From NCBI RefSeq assembly GCF_009870125.1, contig NC_046683.1, forward strand, positions 16,749,001 through 16,813,000: 64,000 nucleotides of DNA. Reading direction: 5' to 3'. This DNA comes from Drosophila pseudoobscura. Its lineage: Eukaryota > Arthropoda > Insecta > Diptera > Drosophilidae. The notes under the pieces were generated by a model. That model had not been told where the DNA came from and did no database searches. It saw only the letters and a program-made list of their open reading frames with translations. The translations under genes were made by a program, and so were the position numbers. Every line of letters begins with the position of its first letter. Position 1 is the stretch's first letter. Positions 1 through 12,700 of this stretch are shown piece after piece.

Positions 1-2780
1 CGCACTCCGCCGAATGCCCGAATGCCTAAGAGATTCCAGATCCGAAATCGAATCAAAGCATTATTGAACAATGGGCCAGCGGGCGGATTGTGTGGAGAGA
101 TGAAACGAAAATCGAATCGAATCGAATCGAACTCGGACTCGGACTCGAATCGCTCTGAAAACAAAACGTGTCGCCATCATCGGCCACGGCATCGTCATCA
201 TCATCATCATCATCATCATCGTCGTCGCATCGTTCTCCAAAACTTAATTAATGCACAATCTTTTATATTGTTGGAAATTGACTTAAATTATTTATTAGCG
301 AATAAAATTAAAAACTTAACGCCATAAAAGTGTTAAAACCACTTAGCAAGCCATTTGCCAAAGCAAAACCCCTTCGTCTTCATCGGCTCCATCGCCTCCC
401 CGGGCCAACGAGCCACTGCCCCCAGGCCGCAGCCACAATACGGAGCATCCCCGAGTCGAGAGTTGAGAGTCGATAGTCGAGGGCAAAATCATTTATATGC
501 GTACAGCCTTTGTCAGAAATCGCTTCATTTGACAAAAAATAAAACCAAAATATATAATACACAGTGCGTTTCATAGCCGTAAAAATCCGCCTTAAAATGT
601 ATTTATAAATTTTAGAAGTATTTTTAAAAATATCCAATTATTCCTAGAATTCCATACGAGTTTATTACCTAATTATTCGTGGATGCATGTGTCGCAATAA
701 TCGATTTATTTTACTAATTTATTAAAGACGAAGACTTCTAGAGATTCATCAGTTCTCCTAGAATACTATTTTTTTTTTATATATATAATTTTAATATTGG
801 ACAGAATTTTTGGCACAGCTCAGTTGAAAGATTATTCTGAATTAATTTCCTATAGACATACAGCAGCGAAACACACTGTACTCGTATTGCCGTCAATACG
901 TTTGACTTTGGAGGAAAGTCTTCGATTTGAACTGCGAGTCGGTTGTGATTTAATAAATTAACCCCACAGACCCGGCACATCGCTTTTGGGCCCCGTCAGC
1001 GGCGTCTGCGAGTTGGCTCCGATCTTGGGCCACTCGATTGCTTCACCTTTAACGTTTTGCGTTTTGCGTTTTGATTTTGTCATTTTTCTTGTTGATATAA
1101 ATATGCCTGCGATTAGCATAAAAAAGCAGTTAACAATTTGTACAACATTTATCTAGTTTTTCATTTAACTCTATTCACTCCCCTCCCCTCCCCACCCATC
1201 CTCTCTGTTCGCCTTTGGCGTGTCTCTAGCTTTTAAGTGGTCTTTTGTATAATGTGTAGGATATGAATGGCAGACCATATACGAGTATGTATGCTTTTGT
1301 CTTAGGCCTTTGGTGGGGGGGGACTGTGCCTCGGGTTCATTCATGCTTTGCGGGCAGAAGAATGAGTGCTGCTGGTGGCAGTCATAAACATTCAATATTA
1401 AGACCTTTTTTGATCGGACCGATTCCATTTGCCCTAAACTGGCGATGGGAACTCGTCTTAAAGGTGCATGGAATTCTTCGTTATACTACTGAAAACGTAA
1501 GTGAGTCAAAGATATATATCCATAATGGTTATTTACATATTGTGGATCTAACGACGAACAGAAGATCTTCTATGTGAGTAGCTTAATTTTAACATGAGTT
1601 TATTGTTTATTTATTTCGAAAATATATCGTTTTCTCTCTGGTACATAGCTCGAGTTCCGATTAATATTTCTAAAAAATATATATAAATAATAAAAAATAT
1701 CAAATCATTTATAATATATACAGAATAGCTATAGGAATTAAGCATGAATGAAACTACATACTATATCAACTCAAGCTCTGCTCAAAGAATGGGACTACAT
1801 TTGACAACATTAAAGACCAAACTTTAATAAAATATGAAAGAATTTCTAGCTTCAAGGGCCGTAGATTTGATATAAGTAGTGCCTCTTTTCAAGTGGTTCA
1901 CCCGAAAGGCCGATCGGTCCTTTGTACTTATAAACGTGGTATAGTAAACCGATTTTGATTAGTTTTTGGTGAGTTATGTATACAATTTAATATCCAGCGA
2001 TATGTTGAATTACCTCGTGAAACCACAATTTGTTTGACCTTTTTTTCGACGGACTGTTCTTAGGAGAATTTACTATTAGAACTATTAGGTTCCAGTAGAA
2101 TTAATTGAAGAAAACATGGCCTCATTTGAGGCATTCAAGTGCTCTATTGATCGTTCTTGCTTCGAATAAATTTACAGAAAATGTCCCTATCAAATGGAAA
2201 ATGAAAATGCTAATATTCATTATAAATTGTTATCAAGTCATTGTAATCAAATATCGGGATTGGTCTGGAGTGTAGAGCAATTCATTTGGTAATTCGAAAC
2301 GCTTACAAAGTTACAGCAGCAGCTACCCCAGACCTCAGGAGGCAGAGCCCAAAGCCCAGAGCCCAGACCCCAGAGTCGTCCGCGGTGGGAATTCAGTGAA
2401 ATGTTGAATTGAAAATGAAATGTACATCAAAATAATAATCAAAAGTAATTTGCAACAGCAACAACAAGCAGCCATGGGCGACAGGCGGCGGCACTTGAAC
2501 CAGGAGAGGCATTAGAGCCGCATCCTTCAGCCGGGCCGGGACGGGCCGCATCCCGCCGGGGTCCGGATGGCCGTATTACGGGTTTGGTCACATACCGTAT
2601 GCTACACGACGACGGGGTGCTTTCCCCTGCCACGACGGCCACGACGGCCATGGCTGGCATGCCTGCTATTGCTCCTTGGGTCCCCTTCACCTTCCACTTG
2701 GTTTACCGCGCACATCAACACCCTCGGCTAATTGATGACAAATTATTATGAGCTGCGGCCTCGCACCCAAAGCCAATTTT

Positions 2781-2890
2781 GATGAATGGAAATGGAAATG
2801 GAAATCGACAGTGAGACAGCGCAATGGAAATGGATGTGGAAATGGATGTTGAAATGGAAATGAAAATGAAAATGGGAATGAAAACTCTGT
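2781..2890. repeat. Imperfect AAATGG minisatellite
   Basis: Hexamers of the form AAATGG, with GATGTGG and GAAAATG variants, recur over about 110 bases. The array causes the repetitive phenylalanine/serine/proline-rich frames on the minus strand, which are not genes. Confidence 0.8.
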
Positions 2891-4032
2891 ACAGCAGGAG
2901 GCAGGGGCCGTATGCCAACTGACGGCTGACAACTGTCAAATTAGCAAATGAGCAAACGAGCAGCCAAACACAAAGGAAATTAAGGCCAGAAATTACAATT
3001 TTGCATACAGGACGAAACAGCAGCGGCAGCAGCACGAGCCAAGGACGAGCTCAAACAATGCCCAGCGGGGGTTGATAGTTCTATTTGTGGATTACCTTAT
3101 GGCCTCATAAATGGGATTGAAGTGTTTCCCTAATGAGACTTTGAATTTAGACGAATTTGATTCGATTACATTCAGTTCAAGCTTTCACAAAACCATTTAC
3201 AGACCTGCAGCAGGATCTAAGCCCTTCTCTCGAGGACTCTCTAATTTAGTACAAAAATCGACAGGTGAAAGTGTGGATGCATTTGATTCTCATCGGTGCA
3301 CAGGCTTCTTTTCCTGCTAGGTCCATTCTTTTACCACTCGCTGAGCAACCCTCGCCAGCCCATCCCCCACCCTCCATCCCCCGCCGTACCTTTCGCCTTT
3401 GGCCTTGCGTGTTCAGGCCCGGGCCCAGGCATTCATCGCCTGCCTGCTGTTGCCTTTTTTTTTGTTGTTTGGGCCTTGGCACAATTGTAATTGTAAATTG
3501 GCTCAAGTCGAGTCGCAGTCAATGTTGATGTCGTCTCCGGGTAATTGGATACCAATGTGGCAACTGTTTGCTTTCCTTAGCCCACTGCTGGCCTTTGTTT
3601 CCAGCCGAAAATGCATTTGCGCCCAGCGTGAGGTCCATTCAGGACTCCGGACTCCGGACTCTGGTCTGGCCTGCACTGAGTGACTGACTTGATGGACATG
3701 CCGGGGGCAGTTCTGTTCAGAAACTAGCACGAACAATTTACATAGCCGCGGGCACAGTTTAGTCACACTTCAGTTGTCCCCATCCCCCCTGGACCCGGAT
3801 TCTGGACCAAAAGCCACACCCAGACCCGTAGCCATTCCGCTACGAGTGTGCACCACGTGCCGGTGCCGCACTCTCGTCAAAGGCAAACAAAAGCTTGACT
3901 TTTGGCGCCTTGAACCCAATCCTGGGGACCACACACGGTCAACAAAAGCTAACGGCACTTGGCCTCCCGACCAGGCCGACCAAAAAAAAAACGCCAGAAA
4001 GTATCGCCTTACTGCGATACACGAGTCCGAGT

Positions 4033-4074
4033 ATATCGTATCGTATCGCATCGCATCGCAGCGCATCGTATCGT
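4033..4074. repeat. TCGTA/TCGCA pentanucleotide array
   Basis: About eight imperfect pentamers (ATCGT, ATCGC) lie in tandem. This is simple sequence with no coding function seen. Confidence 0.85.
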
Positions 4075-7000
4075 TCTCTCACTCATCGCATCATCAGCAA
4101 ACATCATCTTTGGTCGGTCGGCTGTGAGAACCTTTTGACATTGGCGTGTGCCCTGCGAAGGCTGCGAAGTGAAGCCCTTGGCCACCCTGTAGGTGGGATA
4201 TATAAGGCATGAAATGGTTGAGTAAAGCGTTCGACAGAGATATGAGTACAGAGTAGAGGTGTAATCTATATGCATCCCCCTATAGATGCTCGATAACTAC
4301 AAATAGGTTTATGTTCTGCGTAGGACAGTGATCGGGCATGTAAGCACATAAAAAGAGTTCCCAAAATATATATATTATCAATAGATTCTGTTCCATATAT
4401 AAATACGTATGTCTCACAGGGATTCCAAGTGGAATTTCAGTCTTCTTTGAGAAGAAAGACGGTATGACCGGAAAAATGCTTGGGTCTATGTTTTTTTATT
4501 TATTTGGTGTACTTAAGAAACAAGTCACCAAATTATTATAATCTTATATATACCTTTAAATTGATTTTATATGATAAAAATATTCTTAATCGTCAGTCAG
4601 ATTTTTCTAAATTTCTATCAGTAATCCCAACAGGACATCTATGGTACCTATATGTCTTTTATACTATCCCTTCGTGTCCCTATCGCTATCCCTAGTACGA
4701 TTATCGTTTTTCCAGGGTAACAGCGCAGTCGAGCACGAATGGGTGCGGGTAGATTTCATGCCCCGTCTGATTGCCTTTTGCAGTTTGCACAGTTAGAATT
4801 GATTGAAAAACCGAAAACCGAAAACCGCAAATGCAATTGCAGAGCGAATTGCAAATCGAACGCATGCAAATTGGGCCGACTGTCCGCGGTGCCGCTTCGG
4901 AGGCAGGTTCAAAACCAGTAGCCGCCACCGCCGCCGAACGATGCCACCGATGCTCATGCCACAGCGGGGCCAGTAAGACCAGTTACGGTGCAGTGCAGTG
5001 TACAGTGCAGTGCCGTGCGGCAATTTGGCAGCGTTTAACTGGCGGCGACGACCGACAAATCGATTTTTCTGATCCCTGGCGCCACAAGGCCCATTTACAA
5101 TAATTTAAAGGCAGCCGTCAGATGGGATCCGCTGGGCGAGAGCACGCCGAACAAAGGGGCTGGTGGGGTGGACTGGGTATTGATATAACCTTGTGTCCAG
5201 CATCAAAAGTATCCCCTTTGACCCGCTTGGCACACACATAAATTTCCTGTATGTCAACTTCCTGTACTTGGGCCTGGACCCATCCTCCTTCCGGCAAAGT
5301 CTAATTCGATAAACACACGCATTTAAGCGCACAAATTTATTGGTATCGGAAGCTCCAAACTCTCCCATTAGACCCCATTAGCCACCCCGACAGCGTGCCC
5401 GTTCCCGTTCCACATTCCATATTACACATTTCGAATTCCGTTCAATTCCATTCGATTCCGTTCGGAGCAGTGCGGCGCTTTGTGCGCAACAAATTGCCTG
5501 TGTAATGAAGCAGCATCTCTCATCCCGACTGCTCCTGATCCTTGCAGTCCCCCGCAATCGCCTGAATCCTGTGACAAATTAGCCTCACAAAGAAGTCGAT
5601 AGCAGCATAAAAAAAGCCAAGTCAATGGCTGCGGACCCTGAGCAGAAAGTTGTCAATTAGCTGGAAAAGATTGCGACAACAATTCGGAAGGGAAAGCCCC
5701 AGGAACGAGAGAGGGCAAAGGCAATGTGGGTGCGGGATGTGGGTGTGGGGTGATGTGGGACGACGGCGAACGCATTGCAATTGCTTCCGGTGTGAAAGCA
5801 CTTTGTCAGCTCGGATGCACAAAAGAAGCCACTGGCTCGGCAAACTTGGAGGGGAAACGTGGCCAAGGAATTACTTACGCGTACAATAGACGCAATCATT
5901 CAAACGAGTGATAAAAAAACGATGGCAATTGTCTGTCTAGCCCATGGGGATGATGGCGAAAGACAAAAAAGGAGGAGTTCTGAAATACAGAAATGCTGAG
6001 ATTCTACCATAAATAGTCAATGCGTAACTTTGGGTTATATTTGGCTAAAACTTGGGACATTCCCATACGATGTTCATTTTCTGGATATTTCTAAAGTTCG
6101 ATTTTCACACATAAATTTCCCCTAAAGCCATTTAATATGGATTTCTCATATTTTAAAATTGTACAGTCACAAAAATTCTTCTTCCATTATTTTTTAAGTA
6201 GAATTTTTTAGAATTCTTTAAAAAAAAACAATTTATTTCGAACAATTTTCCAAGAAAAAAAGTACAAAGTACAGTTTACAAGTTCTATTAATTAGGCTTT
6301 ACAATTATTTACTTGGAGGACTGCCGGGCGACCGACTGAGGGCTGAGCCCCGGCACTCCTTTAGGAATCTAAGGAGATCAGAACTGAAGAGGTGTATCGC
6401 ATGGTATAACGATATTATACCATTGGGATAGCTTGTTGCCTTATAAGAAACCGATCTTAGGGCAGTTGATAATAATTATCATTAGGGATTCGGTTGTCTG
6501 TTAAATTCTAAATGACACAATTTCTTTCGACATAAATACCAATATAAATATAATAATATTGCCATAAATTGTGCTTGCATAACACCCACATTTGACCCCA
6601 ATTTAGCCGTCTTTTCAGCCCCCTTTGTTTGGGGGAATCAGGTTGGGTCGGGTCCGCTGTGAGGGTGGTTCGGGGGGGTAGCACCCCCACTGACACTTTG
6701 TTTGCCCAATCATCTGTGAGATGAAAACAATAATATGCAAATTTGAAGCTTAACCGCCGTACCACCGCACCATTACACCATCTCCCACAACCCACAACCC
6801 ACGACCCACAGACCACGGCCCACAACCCACAACCCACACCTAAGCTGCCCGTTGGGCCCGTCCATTGTGGCTGCGTTCTCAGTGAAAACTTTCGCACGGT
6901 CGGACGATTTGACGGGCCACTCATAAATTTATAAGTACTCCACTCCTCTCACTCGAGGCACTCATAAAAATTTCAAATCGATGCGAAAAAAAAGAACAAA

Positions 7001-8384
7001 ATTGTAGATACTCGTCGTATATCGAGAAAGAATAACTGAAACCGAAGAAAAACCGCACCGAATAATCAATTTGTTACAGAGGCGTTATGCAGACGACGTC
7101 GTCGACGTCGTCGATGACTCCCAGGAAACTCTACGCACAAATCGCGGAACCCTCCGACACTTGACTTGGATGACGACGCAGGCACTTCACGCAGAGTCCC
7201 AAAGTCGACATTGATTCGGATTTGGATTTGGATGAGGCTGAGGATGAGGAAACGGTCCTGGGTTCGGTATTGTAGGGGTTGTGCGGCTGCGGCCCGCCAC
7301 TCGAAGGCAACGCAAATTGAATTCGCTTAGCCGCAACCCCATAAATTAGAACATTAACATTGGCAACGGCCCAGGCCCAGGCCCAGACCCAGGCCCAGTG
7401 ACTGTGGCAGAGAGGGAAGGCAGAATGCAAAAATTGAAATTGTCATAAAAGTAGCGAAAATGGCAAGCGGCATGTAAACAGGCAAAACAAACAGCAACGG
7501 GGTAGGTACTCGTAGCACTACGAGCTAGAGATGGGAGCGTGATGGGAACCCATCACTCACGGCTGATCCGATCGGAGAAGTCAAAAGTTTGCCCCGAAAA
7601 CAACAGACAAAGAGGCTTTGCTCTGGTACTGTGATAGTAACGAGTTGTGCGTGTGAGTCGGTGGTTGGTTTCCTTAAAAGAAAATTGTCACACAATACAA
7701 AGCCTCACTCATTAGTTCCATGAATATCTACATGTATCAGTACAGGCTACAAAAGAACCCCTACCAGATGGGCAAGGGAGGATGGGGTTCTTAAACAGAG
7801 TGAGAAGAGGGAGATTCCTGGCTTTCCTTGTCCTTGGCCAAATCATGGTGACTCTTCCCACTATACGTGCCCGTTACACGTTCATTCCTTGGCAGTGATC
7901 ACGTTCCCATCGCCAGGGCGATGTCGCCCTTCATCGACAGGGCAGAGGGTTGTTCTGGGCGAGGAGTCAATTAAAAGCGTTTCGGCGTCCGGCACTCGAA
8001 CGGAAAGCGAGCGGCGTCTTGGGTCTGGAGTGGCCCGAGTCTTTCCGACTCTCTCTCGAGCTTCTCTCACTTGGCTCTCGGCACTTGGCTGTCGGCTCTT
8101 GGCAAATGTTAACAATTTCTAAGTGAGCAGTTTAATGGACCACAGACGCTTCCCAGGCCAAAAATGCAACAGTTTTTCGAGTTTCGAGTGCCCCTATCGA
8201 GTTCCCCTTGGGCTGTTTCCCTTTGTGGCTGGTTGCTTGGCTGCTCGGCGGCCTGCTCGTGTGTCAGCTCGCATTAGACTCAGGCTCGGGCTTGGACTCG
8301 GGGAAAGTCCTTCAGCCCGAGAGAACAGTTGGAAAACAAAGGCCAGCTCGCTCATTCTCTTTTGGATTGCTCTTTTTTCTTTGC

Positions 8385-8390
8385 TTTATT
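8385..8390 (-). terminator. B-H2: Candidate poly(A) signal of B-H2
   Basis: The plus strand reads TTTATT, so the minus strand carries AATAAA about 630 bases beyond the B-H2 stop codon. It is the first canonical hexamer I found downstream of the gene. Use of this site is inferred, not shown. Confidence 0.45.
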
Positions 8391-9020
8391 ATTACTACAC
8401 ACAATAGACGTCTTAAGACTAGGCACAAAAAAAGTTTTAAAAAATTATTGTTTGGAAAAAAAAAATTTTTCTTTTTTTTTTTCTTTTTGTTGCTGCTGCT
8501 GCTGCTGCCGCTGCGCTGTTGTTGGTCTGCTTCGTATGTACAAAAATCATTTACAAAAATTTACAACATTTTCACTAGTCTAAGTTAATTTAAGTATACA
8601 ATATATATGTATGTAAAAAAAAAGTATTCTGTTTTCTCTTCACAATTACTGGGGCTGTTCCAAAAGACAGACGAAATCGGCAGATCGGGAAATCGGTTAA
8701 TACTGAAAACTCTTCAATCGATTTCTGTTTGGAGTCAAAGAATCGACAGTTTTTATATCCTTGAATTTCAAGCAAATACCAACAAAAATCGACAAAGATA
8801 CTCCCATTCCTCTCTGGATTCCTCTGTAGATATATTTTTTAGTATTTTATGAACATTTTAACACTCCATTGAAACAAATTTAAAGACCATCTCGTTCCGA
8901 ACCAAAAAAAAAAGAAAACAAAACATTCCGTAACATTTCGAAGGTCTTACTATAGATATCCCCCATGATGTTTAGACAGTTTGTGAGATCCAGCTTAGAG
9001 AGGAGCCCTTGGCTAGCTCA

Positions 9021-9717
9021 TCAGACCTCCAGGGCCAGTTCTTCGTCGTCCTCGTCGTTCTCGTCGTGCTCCCGCTCCTGCTCGGCGCCGCTCCTGTGCC
9101 TGTGCTCCTCGTCGGCGGGAAGGGGAGAGCATCTAAGCAGCTTGAGGGGGGCTCCCCCCGGGAGATCCTCGACCTCGTTCAGCCGCTCCCGCTCCCGGTC
9201 GCGGCGGGGCGGACTGCCCGGATTGAGGGGCGGACTGGGCGTGAGCAGGCGCTGGCGACTGCTGCTGCTGCCCCGCTCGCAGTCCGCCTCGCTGTTGGCG
9301 CTCTGGCTGGTGGCCGGCGAGCGGTCGCGCGGCGGTATCAGCTGCTGCGGCGCCGGCTGAACGGTGGCCGCTGCTGCCGCGGCGGCCGCGTAGTAGCCGC
9401 TCAGCATGGGAGCAGCGCCGGGGGGCGGCGGGGGCATCCCGGGCAGCGACATGCCCGGCGGCATACTGGTGGGGTACATGCGGTAGGAGGCGGGCATTGT
9501 GGGCTTCTGCAGGGCGGCGGCGGCTGCCGCCTGGCGGTAGTAGATATCGATGGCCGAGGGGGGGGCGCCGTGCGGGGACTGGGCGGCAGCGGCCGCCGCA
9601 TATGGCCAGGCACTCAGATAGGGCGTGGCGCCTCCGTACAGCCGCTGGAAGGCCGCGTAGTTGCCAGCCTCCGCCAGCAGTTCCAGGCCCACGGCCGTCT
9701 GGCGCTTCCACTTGGTT
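9021..9717 (-). CDS. B-H2: B-H2 coding exon 3 (homeodomain end and C-terminus)
   Basis: The exon starts after a CAG acceptor in the middle of homeodomain codon 53 (AG|A) and runs to TGA at 9021-9023. It encodes the last homeodomain residues, a conserved Bar tail, Ala-rich and Pro-rich runs, a Ser/Arg/Glu-rich stretch and an acidic C-terminus. The exon is GC-rich, which leaves long false frames on the other strand. Confidence 0.95.
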
Positions 9718-12700
9718 CTGCAAAGAGAAGAGAACGATGAAAATGGCGATAAAGAAGAGTGGACAGAAAAAGAGAGGAGGCAAGCAAAGAGCAAGATGGA
9801 GAGGCAAGTCCTCTCCATTAATCATCATGGCCGGAGTACTGCCGAGTCACGGCTCGGAGCACGGAGTCCCGCTCGCATCTCCCGGCGGGGCGCCCGGGCC
9901 GCTCGGTCCTCCCCGACTGTTTATATTTCGCACTTAATTGTTTTGTCATTAATCTTGTGCCAGCCCACCAAAATGGTCCAACAAAAAATAATATCCAAAA
10001 CTCTAAACCCAAAACGGAAAACGGAAAGCCGAGCCCTAATTGACAGCGTCCCGCCCCGCCCCGCGGCAGAGCTGTTTTCCTTATTTTTCTTCTCTTTTTT
10101 TGCAAATCCTTTAATTGTTCAAAGGCGCCAGGGCCCTTGACTGCAACTGAAACTAGAATTAGAACCAGGTCGAGAGCCAGGGCCTTCTTTACACTTTTTG
10201 CGCATTCATCGCCCAAAGAAAGGAGCGGGAGAGGGAGAGAGCAGCTGTGAAGTGTTCTATCCGGAAAGGGACAGAAGGAGGAGCAGCAGAGGATGTGTTG
10301 ACTTTGGGATTAGGTAATGGGAAGACGTTTGTTTTCCTTAACACCATGCAAAATCACAAAAAATATTAGAAATCTCCCTAAAGCTGTGGTACAGCCAGAT
10401 CTAAACCTTCTTCAACACTTTTCAACGAATGAGAATATATTCTTTTGGTGGAACCTCTGAAGAAACCTCCCAGACAGCAGCACTCACATCCGGTTGCGTT
10501 TGGCTCCGTCAGGTGCTGTTTGGCTGCTCTCCATCTACGTCTAAGTATTGCACTAGCCCCTTACCCCCCACCCCCCCCCCCCCCACGCAGATGTTGTTGT
10601 TGTTCATTGAAATAGTGACAAGTCATTGGGCAATAATTAAAACCGAAAATAAAATGCCAAAGCAGACAGAACGTTCGGGTAATAAGGCAGGCCAGCAGCC
10701 ACTGAGAATCGAAAGACTTGGGCAACAAACTTGCACTGAGAGAAAAACGGCAAACGACGGTCGAGAATCGACACTATATCGATGATGGCAAAAAAGTAAA
10801 CAACTCATTTAATAAACAGCCGACGAGATTTAACGACTTGCAGCGCAAAATGCAGCAAATTAAGTAATCAGCATAAAAACACTCCGCACAAAATGGATAC
10901 CCGACTACTTGAAAACGGGAGGATGGGTATGGGGAAGATGAAGATGGGGATGCCGGCTGGATGGGCAGGGGGCTAGGGGTGGACAGACGCCATTAAAATG
11001 ATTTTTATTGGAAAAGTGCGCGAAGAAATGGGCGCAACCCATTAAAGGCGCTGATTAGCGACCAGTCGGCCTGAGTGCCGCACTGGCGGCAATCAAGCGG
11101 CCGGACAAAGCCTCAAAGGGAGGCCGCTTCTACAGAGACAGACATAGAGAGAGAGAGGGGGAGAGAGAGAGAGAGACCCACCTGCGATTCTGATACCAGG
11201 TTTTCACCTGGCAGTCGCTAAGCTCCAGTTTGTTGGCCAGCTCCATGCGGTCCTGGACGCTGAGGTATTTCTGCCGCTCGAAGGACTTCTCCAGCGTCTG
11301 CAGCTGGTGGTCTGTGAAGGCGGTGCGTGCCTTGCGCTGCTTCTTGCTCAGACTGAGGCTCAGGTGGGACGAGGAGTCGCCGTTGGCGGAGCTGCCGTTC
11401 TTCAGGCTGTCCTCCCCATCATCGTCTTTGCCACCTAAATGGGTAAAGGAATAATTATTAATAGGTAATGTCTTGGATTAGCTCTGAATGTTCCAAAAAC
11501 AAAAGATATATACATCATTTGTGGGATCTATGGGCGCAACGTACCCTGCAATTGGTATCTTTTTCCCTCCTGCTTCCCCCACCCTGATCCCATACTAGTA
11601 CAAAAAATAGCCCACTCTCGGATCGGACATCTCGGATCCACATATTTGCAATTTTCTGCAACATTTAAGCGCTTTTGAGTTCCTTTTATGACCAACTCAC
11701 ATGCAACAAGAGCAACTGCCACTGGCACTGGCACTGCCACTGCCACGCTGCCACAGACCATGTTCGGATGTGGCAACATTGTTGTTGCCGCTCCGGCTGT
11801 TCGAATGCCTTTTGCTAATTTGCAATTAAACAGTTTATGAGCACAAATTACAACAACAACAACAACAACAGCCACAGACAATTATCAGCATTACTTTGAT
11901 GGATGGGATAGTGTACAGTGAACACTGGCGCTGGCAACAGGGGTACATACCCAGGGGGTAGACTCCTGCTGGAGGCTCCTTCAACGGAGCGGAAGCCTTG
12001 CTAAGGGGATGGCTTGATCTACCGAATAAGTCCTCTTTATGGCATGGATCTCCAAAGGGTAGGTGTATTCCCATCCAGACATTTCTCTCAGTGTACGTTT
12101 TGGAGTTAGTTCAACTTGAAAATCTGTTGAAATCTTTTATACTTTGTTGAATGTTTCTCTAATAACCTCTCTCCGACACACCCCATCTCTGCTCCAGTGG
12201 ATACTCTGTACTTATCCATCCCCCCCATCCCATGGCATGTCTCTCCTCTCCCTCTCTCCCCCTCTCTCTCTCTCTCTCTCTGTCTCTATCTATCTGTATC
12301 TCTTGCTGTGTTTGGAGTACTCCTCCATTAACGTCCATTCTCAGGTCTTGGAGAAAAGTCGGAGCTGCAAAGCATTTCCGCAATTTCTGTTCCACACTTT
12401 GCTGTTGAATGTGGTACTCATATGTTGATAGATAGCGCTTGTGGTGCTCCCTCTACCGGGTGCCTCTCCCCCCCCTTTCGTCGTTCGCATTTGTAATTAA
12501 GTGCTTGTGGCTAAACTGTATTAAACATGCTTAAGTGTGCAGCGACGACTTCCTTTTGCGCTATCTGCGCTCTCACTGTCTGCCGCTTCGCTCTCCTTTC
12601 GCCCTGGCCTGTGCAATTTTTTATTTTATTTATGCTTGCATTTTAATTGCGCAACATCAGCAGCAGCAGCAGCAGCAACAACTATGAGAAGCGGCAAAAG

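Larger units (their letters stand above)
1..8384. other. Intergenic DNA downstream of B-H2
   Basis: No supportable gene is seen in this stretch. Open frames are short, overlap one another and are rich in simple sequence. It contains a (TCA)n run near 195-220, an AAATGG-type minisatellite (2781-2890), a pentanucleotide TCGTA/TCGCA array (4033-4074), and CCCACAAC-type short repeats near 6780-6840. Conserved enhancers of the Bar genes could lie here, but that cannot be judged from one sequence. Confidence 0.6.

Noticed and set aside
6508-6924. 138-codon minus-strand frame rich in Gly, Trp and Val
   Set aside because: It translates a CCCACAAC-type tandem repeat and lacks any domain or conserved start.
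9009-9740. 243-codon plus-strand open frame over B-H2 exon 3
   Set aside because: It is antisense to a recognised B-H2 exon. The Ala/Gly/Arg-rich text follows from GC-rich third positions.
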